Source: an uncultured Rikenella sp. (GTDB lineage Bacteria; Bacteroidota; Bacteroidia; Bacteroidales; Rikenellaceae). From it: DNA of 43,876 bases. The stretch spans positions 1-43,876 of the forward strand of contig NZ_CAJTUJ010000007.1 of assembly GCF_910579375.1 (NCBI RefSeq), given 5' to 3'. A program made the position numbers and the translations under genes. Shown piece by piece: positions 24,231 to 32,913 of this stretch. Below the pieces are notes generated by a model. That model saw only the letters and a program-made list of their open reading frames with translations. It was not told the DNA's origin and made no database searches. The first letter of the stretch is position 1; every line of letters begins with the position of its first letter.

Positions 24231-24418
24231 GATCATACGAAGTACTTACGCCAGTCTTGGTATTCGGCCTCCACGGCGAAAACGGCACCCAGGATTACAC
24301 GCTGAAACGGGGCGACGTCGTCGAGTTGCCGGAAGAACATGTCGCCGTGCGGGCCATGTTGGCCCGCAAACAAATCCGAGAGGTTGAAGCCGCCAGGTCG
24401 CACAAATCAAAGAAATAA
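24227..24418 (+). CDS. Small DUF2635-like protein
   Basis: The 63-residue protein is in the position of the small DUF2635 gene that precedes the sheath gene in Mu-like phages. The segment YTLKRGDVVELPEEHVAVRA is consistent with that family. The role is unknown. Confidence 0.5.
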   Translation: MRSYEVLTPVLVFGLHGENGTQDYTLKRGDVVELPEEHVAVRAMLARKQIREVEAARSHKSKK

Positions 24419-24440
24419 CAACCGCATAAAAATTCACGAC

Positions 24441-25643
24441 ATGAGTAGTTTTCTGCATGGTATCGAACATGTAAACCTTGCCGCCGACTATACACCGGTC
24501 AACGATGTGGTTACGGCTGTAATCGGGCTGGTCGGAACTGCGGATAAAGGCGCGACGAACGAACTGATTTTGTGTACCTCCGAAAAGGACGATGCACAAT
24601 TCGGTACCGCCGGCACCATTCCGGAAGCCTTGGCCGCGATCCGCAAACAGGACAGTTCCAAAGGCAGTGCCTTGGTGCTGGTGGTGAAAGTGAAATCCGC
24701 CACCGAAGAGATCGCCCCGGCCGATGTGATCGGCGCGGTGGACGAGGTCGGCAACCGCACCGGGTTGAAACTGTTTGAAACAGCCTTTTCCAAGTTCGGG
24801 TTCGAGCCGATGATCTACATCGCGCCGCGGTATTCGGCTCTTAGCGCGGTGGCCTCGGAACTGGTCGCGATTGCGGACAAAACCGAAGCGGTTGCCTACA
24901 TCGATACGCCGGATGGTTATACCTTCTCCAAAGCCCTCGAATCCCGCGCCACCAGCGGCGAATTTGCCCGTCTTGGCGAGGGGGCCAAGCTGCTCTTTCC
25001 GCACTTTCTCGTGGCCAATCCGAGCTATAATCCCGACGCCGAAGAACCGGCAGCCAAGTATCTGAACGTGCCGATGTCGGCCTATGCGGCCGGTCTGCGG
25101 GCTAAGGTGGACTTGGAGGAGGGTTGGCATGTCTCGTCCTCCAACCACCCAATCGCAGGGGTCGAGGGGACGGATGTGGCACTGACTTTCGCCCTGGGCG
25201 ACACGACGTGCGAAGCTAACCTACTCAATGCCGCCGGAATCACCACCGCCGTCAATCTGTTCGGAAACGGCATTGTCGAGTGGGGGAACTATACGGCCGG
25301 TTATCCGGGGAAAACCGATACGGAGGCTTTCGAGTGCGTACGCCGCACGCGGGCCATTATGAAGCGCGCGATCGAACAGGCGTGTATCCCGTACATCGAC
25401 AAACCGTTTATTCAGGCGAACGTCGATGCGATCCGAAACACGGTCAATCAATATCTGAACGGACTGGTGGCGCAAGGTAAAATCGTCGCCGGGCAATGTT
25501 ACTATCGGGCCGAAAGCAATCCGGCCAGCGAATTGGCATTGGGACACTTGACGTTCGACATCGAGTTCACGCCGGCCCTGCCGATGCAACAGCTGACTTT
25601 CCGGTACAAAATCGACCTGTCAAACCTTTCAACCATTGCATAA
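24441..25643 (+). CDS. Contractile tail sheath protein
   Basis: This 400-residue protein is a P2 FI-like sheath subunit. Typical parts are the N-terminal HGIEHVNLAADYTPVNDVVTAVIGLVGTA, the central APRYSALSAVASELVAIAD, and the C-terminal region FECVRRTRAIMKRAIEQACI through IEFTPALPMQQLTFRYKID. The presence of a sheath makes the virion a myovirus. The tube gene follows. Confidence 0.93.
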   Translation: MSSFLHGIEHVNLAADYTPVNDVVTAVIGLVGTADKGATNELILCTSEKDDAQFGTAGTIPEALAAIRKQDSSKGSALVLVVKVKSATEEIAPADVIGAVDEVGNRTGLKLFETAFSKFGFEPMIYIAPRYSALSAVASELVAIADKTEAVAYIDTPDGYTFSKALESRATSGEFARLGEGAKLLFPHFLVANPSYNPDAEEPAAKYLNVPMSAYAAGLRAKVDLEEGWHVSSSNHPIAGVEGTDVALTFALGDTTCEANLLNAAGITTAVNLFGNGIVEWGNYTAGYPGKTDTEAFECVRRTRAIMKRAIEQACIPYIDKPFIQANVDAIRNTVNQYLNGLVAQGKIVAGQCYYRAESNPASELALGHLTFDIEFTPALPMQQLTFRYKIDLSNLSTIA

Positions 25644-25645
25644 CC

Positions 25646-26158
25646 ATGAAAGTCAACAAAGTATTTGACGCGAATGTCTATCTGAACAACGCCAGCAAAC
25701 ACGGCCTGGCGTCGGAAATCACGTGCCCCAATATTGCCGCCGTGCTGGCCGAGTACAAAGCGTTGGGGATGGTCGGATCGGCCGAGTTTTTCAACGGGTT
25801 CGACAAGATGGAGGCCTCGATCAAATGGACCTACCCGGACAACGAAGCGAAAAAGGCGTGTGCCAATTTCCTGAAACCGGTGGACATTATGGTCCGGTCC
25901 AGCAAGGCCCAGTACGACACGGGCGGCATCACGGCCGAAACGCCTATTGTCATCTACATGAAGGGGTATCCGAAGCAACATCCGGGCGGAAGCTACAAAA
26001 AGGGGGAGGATACCGAGGTCGAAAGTACGTTCCACGTCCTCTACTACAAAGAGGAGGTCGATGGCGAAACCATCGTCGAGCTGGATGTGATGAATAATAT
26101 TTACAAGGTGGACGGCGAAGATCTGCTTGCCGAACGCCGTCAAAATTTGGGGATTTAA
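25646..26158 (+). CDS. Tail tube protein
   Basis: This 170-residue protein is the P2 FII-like inner tube subunit (P2 FII is 172 residues). It contains DANVYLNNASKHGLASEITCPNI, GSAEFFNGFDKMEASIKWT, IVIYMKGYPKQHPGG and IVELDVMNNIYKVDGEDLL, all typical. It stacks inside the sheath. Confidence 0.9.
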   Translation: MKVNKVFDANVYLNNASKHGLASEITCPNIAAVLAEYKALGMVGSAEFFNGFDKMEASIKWTYPDNEAKKACANFLKPVDIMVRSSKAQYDTGGITAETPIVIYMKGYPKQHPGGSYKKGEDTEVESTFHVLYYKEEVDGETIVELDVMNNIYKVDGEDLLAERRQNLGI

Positions 26159-26160
26159 AC

Positions 26161-26445
26161 ATGGAAGCACTGAACAGAAAACCGGACATGTCGGTCCGGA
26201 AGACGATGAATTTGCCCGACGGCACCCGGATCGACGTCGTCGGGATACCGGCCCGTAAAATGATGGCGATTGCCAACGACAAGAAGATGTCGGACATGGA
26301 ACGGGGGATTCACATCACGGCGGCAAAAATTTTGGTGAACGGCGCGACGGTCGTCTATGACGACTTGTTGGACGGTTTCACGGACGAGGAGGTGGAACAG
26401 ATTGTCCAATTTGCCAACGACGTCAACGAAAAAAACGGGGAATAG
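26161..26445 (+). CDS. Tail assembly chaperone, gpE-like (0-frame product)
   Basis: The 94-residue protein resembles P2 gpE (91 residues) and the phage tail assembly chaperone family: MNLPDGTRIDVVGIPARKMM, HITAAKILVNG and GFTDEEVEQIVQFAND. It lies between tube and tape measure, its standard place, and carries a frameshift site just before its stop. It should bind the tape measure protein during assembly. Confidence 0.85.
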   Translation: MEALNRKPDMSVRKTMNLPDGTRIDVVGIPARKMMAIANDKKMSDMERGIHITAAKILVNGATVVYDDLLDGFTDEEVEQIVQFANDVNEKNGE

Positions 26446-26612
26446 CCCGCGCCGACGTCGTCTTTCTGGCGCACTTCACCGGGAGCGGGCTGAATGACAT
26501 TTTGGATCTGGATACGGATGATTTTTTCGATTATCTGGACGAAGCGATAGAGTTATACCGGCAAGAGACCGATAACCCCCGCCGGGTAGTGCTGGCGGGG
26601 ATCGAAAAGTAG
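26161..26612 (+). CDS. Tail assembly chaperone gpE+E'-like, made by -1 frameshift
   Basis: A slip at 26430-26436 would join the first 92 codons to a -1 frame that runs from 26436 to the TAG at 26610-26612. The added 58 residues include DVVFLAHFTGSGLNDILDL, DDFFDYLDEAIELYR and RRVVLAGIEK. This downstream part has no start of its own and fills the gap to the tape measure gene. It is the counterpart of P2 gpE+E', about 150 residues. Confidence 0.75.
26430..26491 (+). promoter_or_regulatory. Programmed -1 frameshift signal
   Basis: The heptamer A AAA AAC (26430-26436) is in the right phase for tandem slippage. Seven bases later a perfect 7-bp stem can form between agcccgc (26444-26450) and gcgggct (26485-26491); an overlapping gcgcc/ggcgc pair (26449-26453, 26468-26472) offers an alternative fold. 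Confidence 0.75.
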
Positions 26613-26618
26613 ATAACT

Positions 26619-28772
26619 ATGGCTGATAATGCACTGCGATTAGCGTTCATCTTGTCCGCAACGGACAAGATGAGCCGTGTTATCGACGCGGCGGTAAAGA
26701 AATCCACGGACAAACTGTCGGCTTTCGAGCGGAACGCGTCAAAAGTTGGTCGCGGCATGGTGAAAGGCGGCGCCCTGATTATGGGTGCCGGGGCCGCAGT
26801 CGGCGGAGCGGTCTTCAGCGCGGGCAAGTCGATCGCCGACTATGCCGGATCGGTCAAAGATGCTTCCGACTCGACGGGGGTAAACACCGAAGCGTGGCAA
26901 AAGATGACCTATGCCGCGAAAATATCGGGTATCGAGCAGGAGAAGTTAATGACTTCGATAGTCAAGTTCGACAAGGTGTTGACCGACGCCGCCGGAGGAT
27001 CGAAAACAGCCGGGCAGATATTCAAAGATTTAGGGATTAGCATCAAGGATGCGAGCGGCAAGATGCGCGCGCCCGAAGCGGTATTTGAAGATGTGGCCGA
27101 GCTGCTTGCTAATGTGGAGGACGGCGCGACCAAAACGGCGGCTGCTTGCGCCTTTTTCGGCAAATCCGGTGCGGAACTGTTGCCTATGCTGAACGAGGGC
27201 CGGAATGGTTTGCAAGGGCTGTATAGAACCGCAGAAGAGACCGGAAACGTGTTGGCGAACGAGACATTAACCGCCGCCGATGAGTTCGGAAAGTCGTTGG
27301 ACGCCGTGAAATTACAGGCCCAAGGGGTCATGTTGCAGTTGGGTTCGGCATTGATTCCCGTGCTTTCCGAGATGAAAGACTGGGTGAGTGGTGTTATCGG
27401 CAAGGTCGGTGATTGGCTCAAAGCCAATCCGGAATTGGCATCGACCATTGGCAAAGTAGCTGCACGAGGTAGCGCGTTACTGCTCGGGTTGGGGGCGTTG
27501 TCCACGGTTATCGGGGGTGTTGCCTTTGGTATCGGGAAATTCGTTTCCGCCTGGAGGGGGCTGAAGACTGCACTCGATTTAGGCCGCAAGGCGGTTTCGT
27601 TTTTCAATAAAACACTGCTGACCTCGCCGATCTTTTGGATTATTGTGGGGGTAGTGGCCTTAGCCTTCGTTGTTTATAAGCTCATCAAAAACTGGGATAA
27701 GGTTTCGGCCTTTTTCAAACGGCTCTGGGACGGCATTAAGAAGATATTCGGGGCTGTGTGGGAATGGATCAAGAATATGTTCCTGAACTACACCCCGGTC
27801 GGGCTGGTCATCAAACACTGGGACAAGATCAAAGGGTGGTTTGCCGGACTTTGGGACGGCGTGAAGAACGTTTTTCGGGCCACGTGGGAGTGGGTCAAGA
27901 AAATGTTCTTGAACTACACCCCGGCTGGGCTGGTCATCAAACATTGGGACAAGATTAAAGCCTGGTTCTCGAAGCTATGGGAAGGAGTCAAAAATGTCTT
28001 CCGGTCTGTGTGGGATTGGATCAAGAAGATGTTTTTGAACTATACCCCGCAAGGGTTGGTCATAAAACACTGGGACTCGATCAAAGGGTGGTTTTCCGGG
28101 CTATGGGAAGGGGTTAAGGGGGTGTTTGTCGGCGCATGGGACGGAATCAAAGGGTTTTTCGCCGAACTGAATCCGGTAGAGTGGCTTTCCGACATGTGGA
28201 ACGGTATTTCGGAGTTCTTTTCCGGTCTTTGGCAACGCTTCCACCAAGGGGGCCGACAGATTATCCAAGGGCTGATCGACGGGATCACCGGGATGGCCAC
28301 AAAAGCAATCGACGGAATCAAGAACATCGGTCGGAAGATCGCCAACGGCTTCAAGTCGTTTTTCGGCATCCATTCGCCCTCCAAGCTGTTCACCGAATAC
28401 GGGGCCAATATTACAGCCGGTCTGACTGTCGGCATCGACGGCGGAACCGGAAAGGTGGAACGCTCGGCATCTCGGATGGCCGAGCGCGCCAACCGCGGAT
28501 TCAGCCGGAATATCGACGAGGGGGGGAGCCGGATCGGCCAGGTGAACCGAGCATTGGCCTCCGAAAATCGAGCAGCCACGGTGCCGGTATCACAGATTGC
28601 CAACACCGTCGGCGGTACTTCGATCACTTATGCCCCACAAATCACCGTTGAGGCCGGTGCCGCGGGAACTGTCGAACCGGATTTCCGCAAATTACTGAAA
28701 GAACACGAGCGGGATATACTGGAAATGATCGACCGCGCCGCGGCAAACCGCGCCCGGCTTTCATTCGCATAG
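26619..28772 (+). CDS. Tape measure protein
   Basis: This 717-residue protein sets tail length. The N-terminus (LAFILSATDKMSRVIDAAVKK) is typical of P2 T-like proteins, with Gly/Ala-rich helices after it. The middle has a transmembrane-like segment (FWIIVGVVALAFVVYKLI), which may help DNA entry. It is followed by three 42-residue repeats of the form W.WIKKMFLNYTP.GLVIKHW and a partial copy before them. The C-terminal region has GFKSFFGIHSPSKLFTEYG, seen in many tape measures. By the usual rule of about 0.15 nm per residue, a tail near 110 nm is expected. Confidence 0.93.
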   Translation: MADNALRLAFILSATDKMSRVIDAAVKKSTDKLSAFERNASKVGRGMVKGGALIMGAGAAVGGAVFSAGKSIADYAGSVKDASDSTGVNTEAWQKMTYAAKISGIEQEKLMTSIVKFDKVLTDAAGGSKTAGQIFKDLGISIKDASGKMRAPEAVFEDVAELLANVEDGATKTAAACAFFGKSGAELLPMLNEGRNGLQGLYRTAEETGNVLANETLTAADEFGKSLDAVKLQAQGVMLQLGSALIPVLSEMKDWVSGVIGKVGDWLKANPELASTIGKVAARGSALLLGLGALSTVIGGVAFGIGKFVSAWRGLKTALDLGRKAVSFFNKTLLTSPIFWIIVGVVALAFVVYKLIKNWDKVSAFFKRLWDGIKKIFGAVWEWIKNMFLNYTPVGLVIKHWDKIKGWFAGLWDGVKNVFRATWEWVKKMFLNYTPAGLVIKHWDKIKAWFSKLWEGVKNVFRSVWDWIKKMFLNYTPQGLVIKHWDSIKGWFSGLWEGVKGVFVGAWDGIKGFFAELNPVEWLSDMWNGISEFFSGLWQRFHQGGRQIIQGLIDGITGMATKAIDGIKNIGRKIANGFKSFFGIHSPSKLFTEYGANITAGLTVGIDGGTGKVERSASRMAERANRGFSRNIDEGGSRIGQVNRALASENRAATVPVSQIANTVGGTSITYAPQITVEAGAAGTVEPDFRKLLKEHERDILEMIDRAAANRARLSFA
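27759..28136 (+). repeat. Three tandem 126-bp repeats in the tape measure gene
   Basis: Copies start at 27759, 27885 and 28011. Each codes for 42 residues rich in Trp, Phe and Lys (KKMFLNYTP, GLVIKHWDKIKGWF, LWEGVKNVF). A partial fourth copy lies just before (about 27690). Silent differences between copies show they are not recent duplicates. Confidence 0.85.
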
Positions 28773-28780
28773 AGAAAGGC

Positions 28781-29650
28781 ATGTTAGCGCAGCTTGGTAA
28801 CCACATATTCGAAGGGTTGAAATCGCCCGGATCGTGGTCGGAAAACGGCGGCGTCCGCTATGGACGTATTGCGTTGGTAAACGGGAAAGACGCTCTGCAA
28901 TTCACCGGCGAAGAGTTGGGCGAAATCCGGCTTTCGTTGCTCTTCTCGGTCGACTTCTGCGATCCGGTCGCCGAAGTCGAGGCCTTGCGGCAGTCGATGG
29001 TGTCGGCTGAGGTCCTGCCCTTCATCATGGGCGACGGTACGGTGGTCGGAAAGTATGTCATAACCTCTGTAGACTTAACCCCGCAACGGTATTCGCCGAC
29101 TGGGGTACTGGAGGTGGCGAGCGTTTCGGTCGATTTGCTGGAACATACCGGGGGCGACGCTCCGGCGGCAAAAGGCATGGCGGTCAAGCCGGATCGTTCG
29201 GCAGCCCGGATAACGCCCCCGCCACCACCGGTGCAACCTCCGGCCACACCGGTTCCTACCGCCGCAGACAGCATTGCGGCGGACATAAGCAAAGGTCGGG
29301 CCGCGGTAAATCGAATGAAAGAGACGGTGCGAAAGGTCAAGCAAGGTACGACGAAATTCAAACGCGGGGTCCGGGATGTCCGCCGCCTGGCCGACGAGGT
29401 GAAACATGTGTATCAAACGGCCAAAACGAAGGTCGAGAACACGAAAAAGATCATTCAACGTGCCCAGCAACTGCCGACCTCGCTGGAAGGGGCGATCCAG
29501 TATGCCGAGAATTTGGCCAAGCTGGACAACGTTGCTGACATGTCGGTCTTGGAGATGAATGTCGATACGCTGGCCGCATCGGCTGAAAAAGTGGGTATTT
29601 CGGCCACGTCGATCGTGGCCTTTTCGGCGACCAAGGAGGGCGGGAATTGA
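28781..29650 (+). CDS. gpU-like tail protein with long extension
   Basis: Residues 1-125 resemble P2 gpU (GNHIFEGLKSPGSWSENGGVRYGRIALVNGKD; LSLLFSVDFCDP; GVLEVASVSVDLLEH), a protein of the tail tip. P2 gpU is about 160 residues; this one has 289. After a Pro-rich linker (TPPPPPVQPPATPVP) the extra part is helical and basic (KQGTTKFKRGVRDVRRLADEV). The stop overlaps the next start (TGATG). Confidence 0.78.
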   Translation: MLAQLGNHIFEGLKSPGSWSENGGVRYGRIALVNGKDALQFTGEELGEIRLSLLFSVDFCDPVAEVEALRQSMVSAEVLPFIMGDGTVVGKYVITSVDLTPQRYSPTGVLEVASVSVDLLEHTGGDAPAAKGMAVKPDRSAARITPPPPPVQPPATPVPTAADSIAADISKGRAAVNRMKETVRKVKQGTTKFKRGVRDVRRLADEVKHVYQTAKTKVENTKKIIQRAQQLPTSLEGAIQYAENLAKLDNVADMSVLEMNVDTLAASAEKVGISATSIVAFSATKEGGN

Positions 29651-29874
29651 TGGAAAGTTTCAACTATACGACTGTTGAGGGGGACCGTATCGACCGGTTG
29701 GCCGTCAAGTTTTACGGCACAAACGCAGGAATAGCGATCCTTGCCGATGCCAACCCGGCTGTGCCGCTCGATGCTGTTTTCCCGATGGGGACGGTGTTGG
29801 TGGTTCCCATCGTGGAAAATATGGACATAGAAACGAACGATAATTTGCCGCCGTGGAAACAATCGGTAAAATAG
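29650..29874 (+). CDS. gpX-like tail protein (LysM-like)
   Basis: The 74-residue protein matches the P2 gpX family, a small LysM-like baseplate or tail component: YTTVEGDRIDRLAVKFYGTN, ILADANPAVPLDAVFPMGTVLVVP. It overlaps both neighbours, which are gpU- and gpD-like, as in P2. Confidence 0.88.
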   Translation: MESFNYTTVEGDRIDRLAVKFYGTNAGIAILADANPAVPLDAVFPMGTVLVVPIVENMDIETNDNLPPWKQSVK

Positions 29875-30851
29875 CTGTTGAAATTACGATTGCCGGGAAG
29901 AACATCACCGGTGACGTAAGTCCTTACCTCGCCAAGATCACGTACACAGACCGGGTGGAGGATGAGAGCGACGACATTTCGCTGACATTTGAAGACACGG
30001 CGGCCCGGTGGCAAAAAGCGTGGTATCCGCAGCAGGGCGACAGCCTGGAGGTCCGGTTGGGGGTTGCGGGAAATACGTTGGATTGCGGCCTGTTCGAGAT
30101 CGACCAAATCGAGTTTGAATTTCCGCCCGATGCGCTCCATGTAAAAGCACTCGGGGCGGCGATCTCGAAAAGCCTGCGGACCAAAAATAGCAAGGCTTTT
30201 GAAAAGCAGTCGTTGAAAAAGATCGCTCAGTACTTCGCCGACAAACACGGTTTGAAATTGACCGGAAACATGGGCGATCTGGCCAAGATTCAGATCGAGC
30301 GTAAGACCCAGGACCGAGAGACGGATATTTCGTTCCTGGCAAAGCTGGCCAAGGAATACGGGCTAATATTCTCGGTGCGCGGGCAGCAGCTGGTGTTTAT
30401 GACGGTCGACGAGTTGGAGAAGAAACCGGCGGTTATGACGATTGGCAAAGATCGAATGAGCAAAGCCCGGTTTCAGGACAAAACGTCGCAGGTCTACGCG
30501 GCGGCTACGGTGGCCACGCGCGACGTGCGGTCCAACACGGTCAAGAAGTGGCAGATTAAACCGTCCGGCGATCCGGCCAAAAAAGATACGTTGATTGTCG
30601 GCGGGCGGGTCGAAAACGACGGGCAAGCCCAGGCAAAAGCAAAAGGGGCCTTGAAAGCGAAAAACAAAGACAAGACGACCGGAACGATCACCCTGCCGGG
30701 AGATTGTCGGCTGGTTGCCGGTGTGAATGTCGAGTTGACGGGCGTGGGGGAATTTTCGGGGAAATGGCACATCGCTCAAAGCACCCACACCGTAGATCCG
30801 GCCAGTGGATACACAACGGACATTTCGGTCAGAAAAATAGTTCAATCGTAG
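29853..30851 (+). CDS. gpD-like baseplate hub protein
   Basis: This 332-residue protein belongs to the P2 gpD (late control protein D) family that forms the baseplate hub around the spike: ITYTDRVEDESDDISLTFEDT, WYPQQGDSLEVRLG, SFLAKLAKEYGLIFSVRGQQLVF and GVGEFSGKWHIAQSTHTVD. It starts at a GTG overlapping the gpX gene by 22 bp; no ATG fits better. Confidence 0.85.
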   Translation: METIGKIAVEITIAGKNITGDVSPYLAKITYTDRVEDESDDISLTFEDTAARWQKAWYPQQGDSLEVRLGVAGNTLDCGLFEIDQIEFEFPPDALHVKALGAAISKSLRTKNSKAFEKQSLKKIAQYFADKHGLKLTGNMGDLAKIQIERKTQDRETDISFLAKLAKEYGLIFSVRGQQLVFMTVDELEKKPAVMTIGKDRMSKARFQDKTSQVYAAATVATRDVRSNTVKKWQIKPSGDPAKKDTLIVGGRVENDGQAQAKAKGALKAKNKDKTTGTITLPGDCRLVAGVNVELTGVGEFSGKWHIAQSTHTVDPASGYTTDISVRKIVQS

Positions 30852-30852
30852 G

Positions 30853-31446
30853 ATGTTGAGACTTGGGATCATTTCGGAGTTAGGCGAGGGCGAGAACCTG
30901 GGGTTTGCGCGGGTGTCGTTCGACGACAGCGAAATCGTGTCGGGGTGGCTGTCGCTGCCGTCGTCCAACAGCCGGACGGTCAAACAGTGGATACCGGTCG
31001 AGGTCAATTCGCAGGTGGCCTGCCTGATGGACGACTTTTGCGAGCAAGGTTGCATTGTGGCCGTTCTGTGGAGCGCAACGGACACCCCGCCCGATTGGGC
31101 GACGCCCGACACGCTGGGCATCCGCTTCGGCGACGGGACCGAAATATACTACGATGCCGAATCGCACGCCCTGACGGTCAATGCCCCGGATGCCGAATTG
31201 AATTTCCGGTGCAAGAAATTGACCGTTGAGGGCGATGTGGCGATAACCGGCGATACGGAAATAAAAGGAGACACAGAGATAAAGGGCGATACGGAAATAA
31301 AGGGCGATACCAGTATTGCCGGAAATACCTCCGTTGACGGCGATGTGTCGGCCAGCGGAGAGGTAACCGCCGGTCCGTTGAAACTGGCTTTGACCACCCA
31401 CAAGCACACGACCCCGGCAGGACCTTCCGGGCCACCCATACCCTAA
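30853..31446 (+). CDS. gpV-like baseplate spike protein
   Basis: This 197-residue protein resembles P2 gpV. The N-terminal OB-like domain contains ENLGFARVSFDDSEIVSGWL and CIVAVLWSATDTPPDWA. The C-terminal part is a beta-helix built of six-residue turns (GDTEIK repeated three times, then GDTSIAGNTSVDG). It ends in THKHTTPAGPSGPPIP; the HxH pair matches the metal-binding tip of membrane-piercing spikes. It should puncture the outer membrane. Confidence 0.88.
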   Translation: MLRLGIISELGEGENLGFARVSFDDSEIVSGWLSLPSSNSRTVKQWIPVEVNSQVACLMDDFCEQGCIVAVLWSATDTPPDWATPDTLGIRFGDGTEIYYDAESHALTVNAPDAELNFRCKKLTVEGDVAITGDTEIKGDTEIKGDTEIKGDTSIAGNTSVDGDVSASGEVTAGPLKLALTTHKHTTPAGPSGPPIP

Positions 31447-31453
31447 CCGAAAG

Positions 31454-31813
31454 ATGACAGGAACAACCGGCGACACCCGCAACTGGCAAGTCTGCATAAG
31501 CGATCCGACGGCCCGAGTCGAAGGGGCGGAGGATATTGCCCAGTGCATTTATATCATCCTGAATACCATTCCGGGCAGTGATCCGCTGCGGCCTGCATTC
31601 GGCAGCGGTATTTATCGCTATATCGACGCTCCGACGAACAAGGTAGAGCCTCGGTTGGTCTACGAAGCGATTACCGCCATCGAACGGTGGGAACCGCGCG
31701 TCACCGTGACCCGTTGCCGATTGGTCGGGAATGGTCCGGCAGGGCGAAGCTTGCAGATCGAGGCGACGGCCATTGCTTCGGCGGCACAAATGACGATTAG
31801 CGTAAAAATTTAA
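31454..31813 (+). CDS. gpW/gp25-like baseplate wedge protein
   Basis: The 119-residue protein is a P2 gpW-like, T4 gp25-like baseplate component that starts sheath assembly: VEGAEDIAQCIYIILNTIPGSDPLRPAFG, then VYEAITAIERWEPRVTVTR. The EPR motif of the gp25 family is present. Confidence 0.9.
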   Translation: MTGTTGDTRNWQVCISDPTARVEGAEDIAQCIYIILNTIPGSDPLRPAFGSGIYRYIDAPTNKVEPRLVYEAITAIERWEPRVTVTRCRLVGNGPAGRSLQIEATAIASAAQMTISVKI

Positions 31814-31815
31814 CC

Positions 31816-32913
31816 ATGAACAAAATCCCCGTATTTGTCGAACGCGATCCGGATGTGATTATGGCCGAATGCAAGGCCAAATTACAGGAGTTGTTGGGGC
31901 GTGAATTGCAACCGGCCCAGGTCGAACAACTGATGCTCCAATTCATCGTTTACCGCGAAGTGCTTTTGACCAACCGGTTCAATGCGGGGATGGCTCAGAT
32001 GCTCTATCAATTCAGCCGCGCCCCGATCTTGGATTATATCGCCGGACTGGTCGCCGTCGAACGCCTGCCAGCGGCGTATGCCGGTTGTACGGTGCGTTTC
32101 GATTTGGTCGAGGGGCACGGAGCGGTATTGATACCCGAAGGAACGCGGGTGGCAACGGACGACAATGTGATTTTCCGGACCGTGGACGATGTAGCGATAC
32201 CGGATCATGTCCATGCGGTCGAAGTCAATGCGTTGGCGGATACCGCCGGGAAGGGCGCAAACGGGTATGCGCCGGGAACTGTCGCTAAGATCCTCGATCC
32301 GCTGGCCTTTGTTTCGACTGCCGCCAACCTCGACACGACCGGCGGGGGATCGGATGTCGAAACCGACGAACAGTTGAGGGAGCGTATCAAACTGGCTCCG
32401 TCGCAATATTCGTCGGCGGGTTCCCGGTCGAGCTATAAGTTTTACGCCAAATCGGCCAATGCGTTGATAACGGATGTTTCGATCACCTCTCCGACGCCCG
32501 GAACGGTGGTCATCGTCCCGCTGACCGAAACCGACGATACCCCCGAACAGGTTATCACGGACGTATATGCGGCGTGCAGTCCGGAAGATGTCCGACCATT
32601 GACCGACACGGTCATCGTGGCGGCTCCGGTACGGACGGACTACCGGATACAGGTAGATGTCGTACTGTACGAAGATACGGACGCGAACGAGGCGCAAACG
32701 CAGATTACCGCCGCATTGAACGCTTTTGCCTCGGAGAAGCGGACCCGACTGGGGCAGGACATCATCCGGTCGCACATCGCCCAGATATGCCGGATCGGAA
32801 CGGTGTACGATGTCGCAGTGGCCCTGCCGGCCGAAAACATCATCATCTCGGATGCGGCGTTTGCCAGTTGTACGGAGATCGCGGTAAACATAACGGGTTT
32901 TAATCGTGGATAA
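31816..32913 (+). CDS. gpJ-like baseplate protein
   Basis: The 365-residue protein belongs to the P2 gpJ (baseplate J) family forming the wedge. Segments RAPILDYIAGLVAVERLPAAYA, TDEQLRERIKLAPSQYSSAGS and TPGTVVIVPL are typical. The stop overlaps the GTG start of the gpI-like gene by 8 bp. Confidence 0.9.
   Translation: MNKIPVFVERDPDVIMAECKAKLQELLGRELQPAQVEQLMLQFIVYREVLLTNRFNAGMAQMLYQFSRAPILDYIAGLVAVERLPAAYAGCTVRFDLVEGHGAVLIPEGTRVATDDNVIFRTVDDVAIPDHVHAVEVNALADTAGKGANGYAPGTVAKILDPLAFVSTAANLDTTGGGSDVETDEQLRERIKLAPSQYSSAGSRSSYKFYAKSANALITDVSITSPTPGTVVIVPLTETDDTPEQVITDVYAACSPEDVRPLTDTVIVAAPVRTDYRIQVDVVLYEDTDANEAQTQITAALNAFASEKRTRLGQDIIRSHIAQICRIGTVYDVAVALPAENIIISDAAFASCTEIAVNITGFNRG

Noticed and set aside
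27759..28136. Possible CRISPR-like or satellite array
   Set aside because: Repeats are in-frame protein repeats of 126 bp without spacers inside the tape measure gene.
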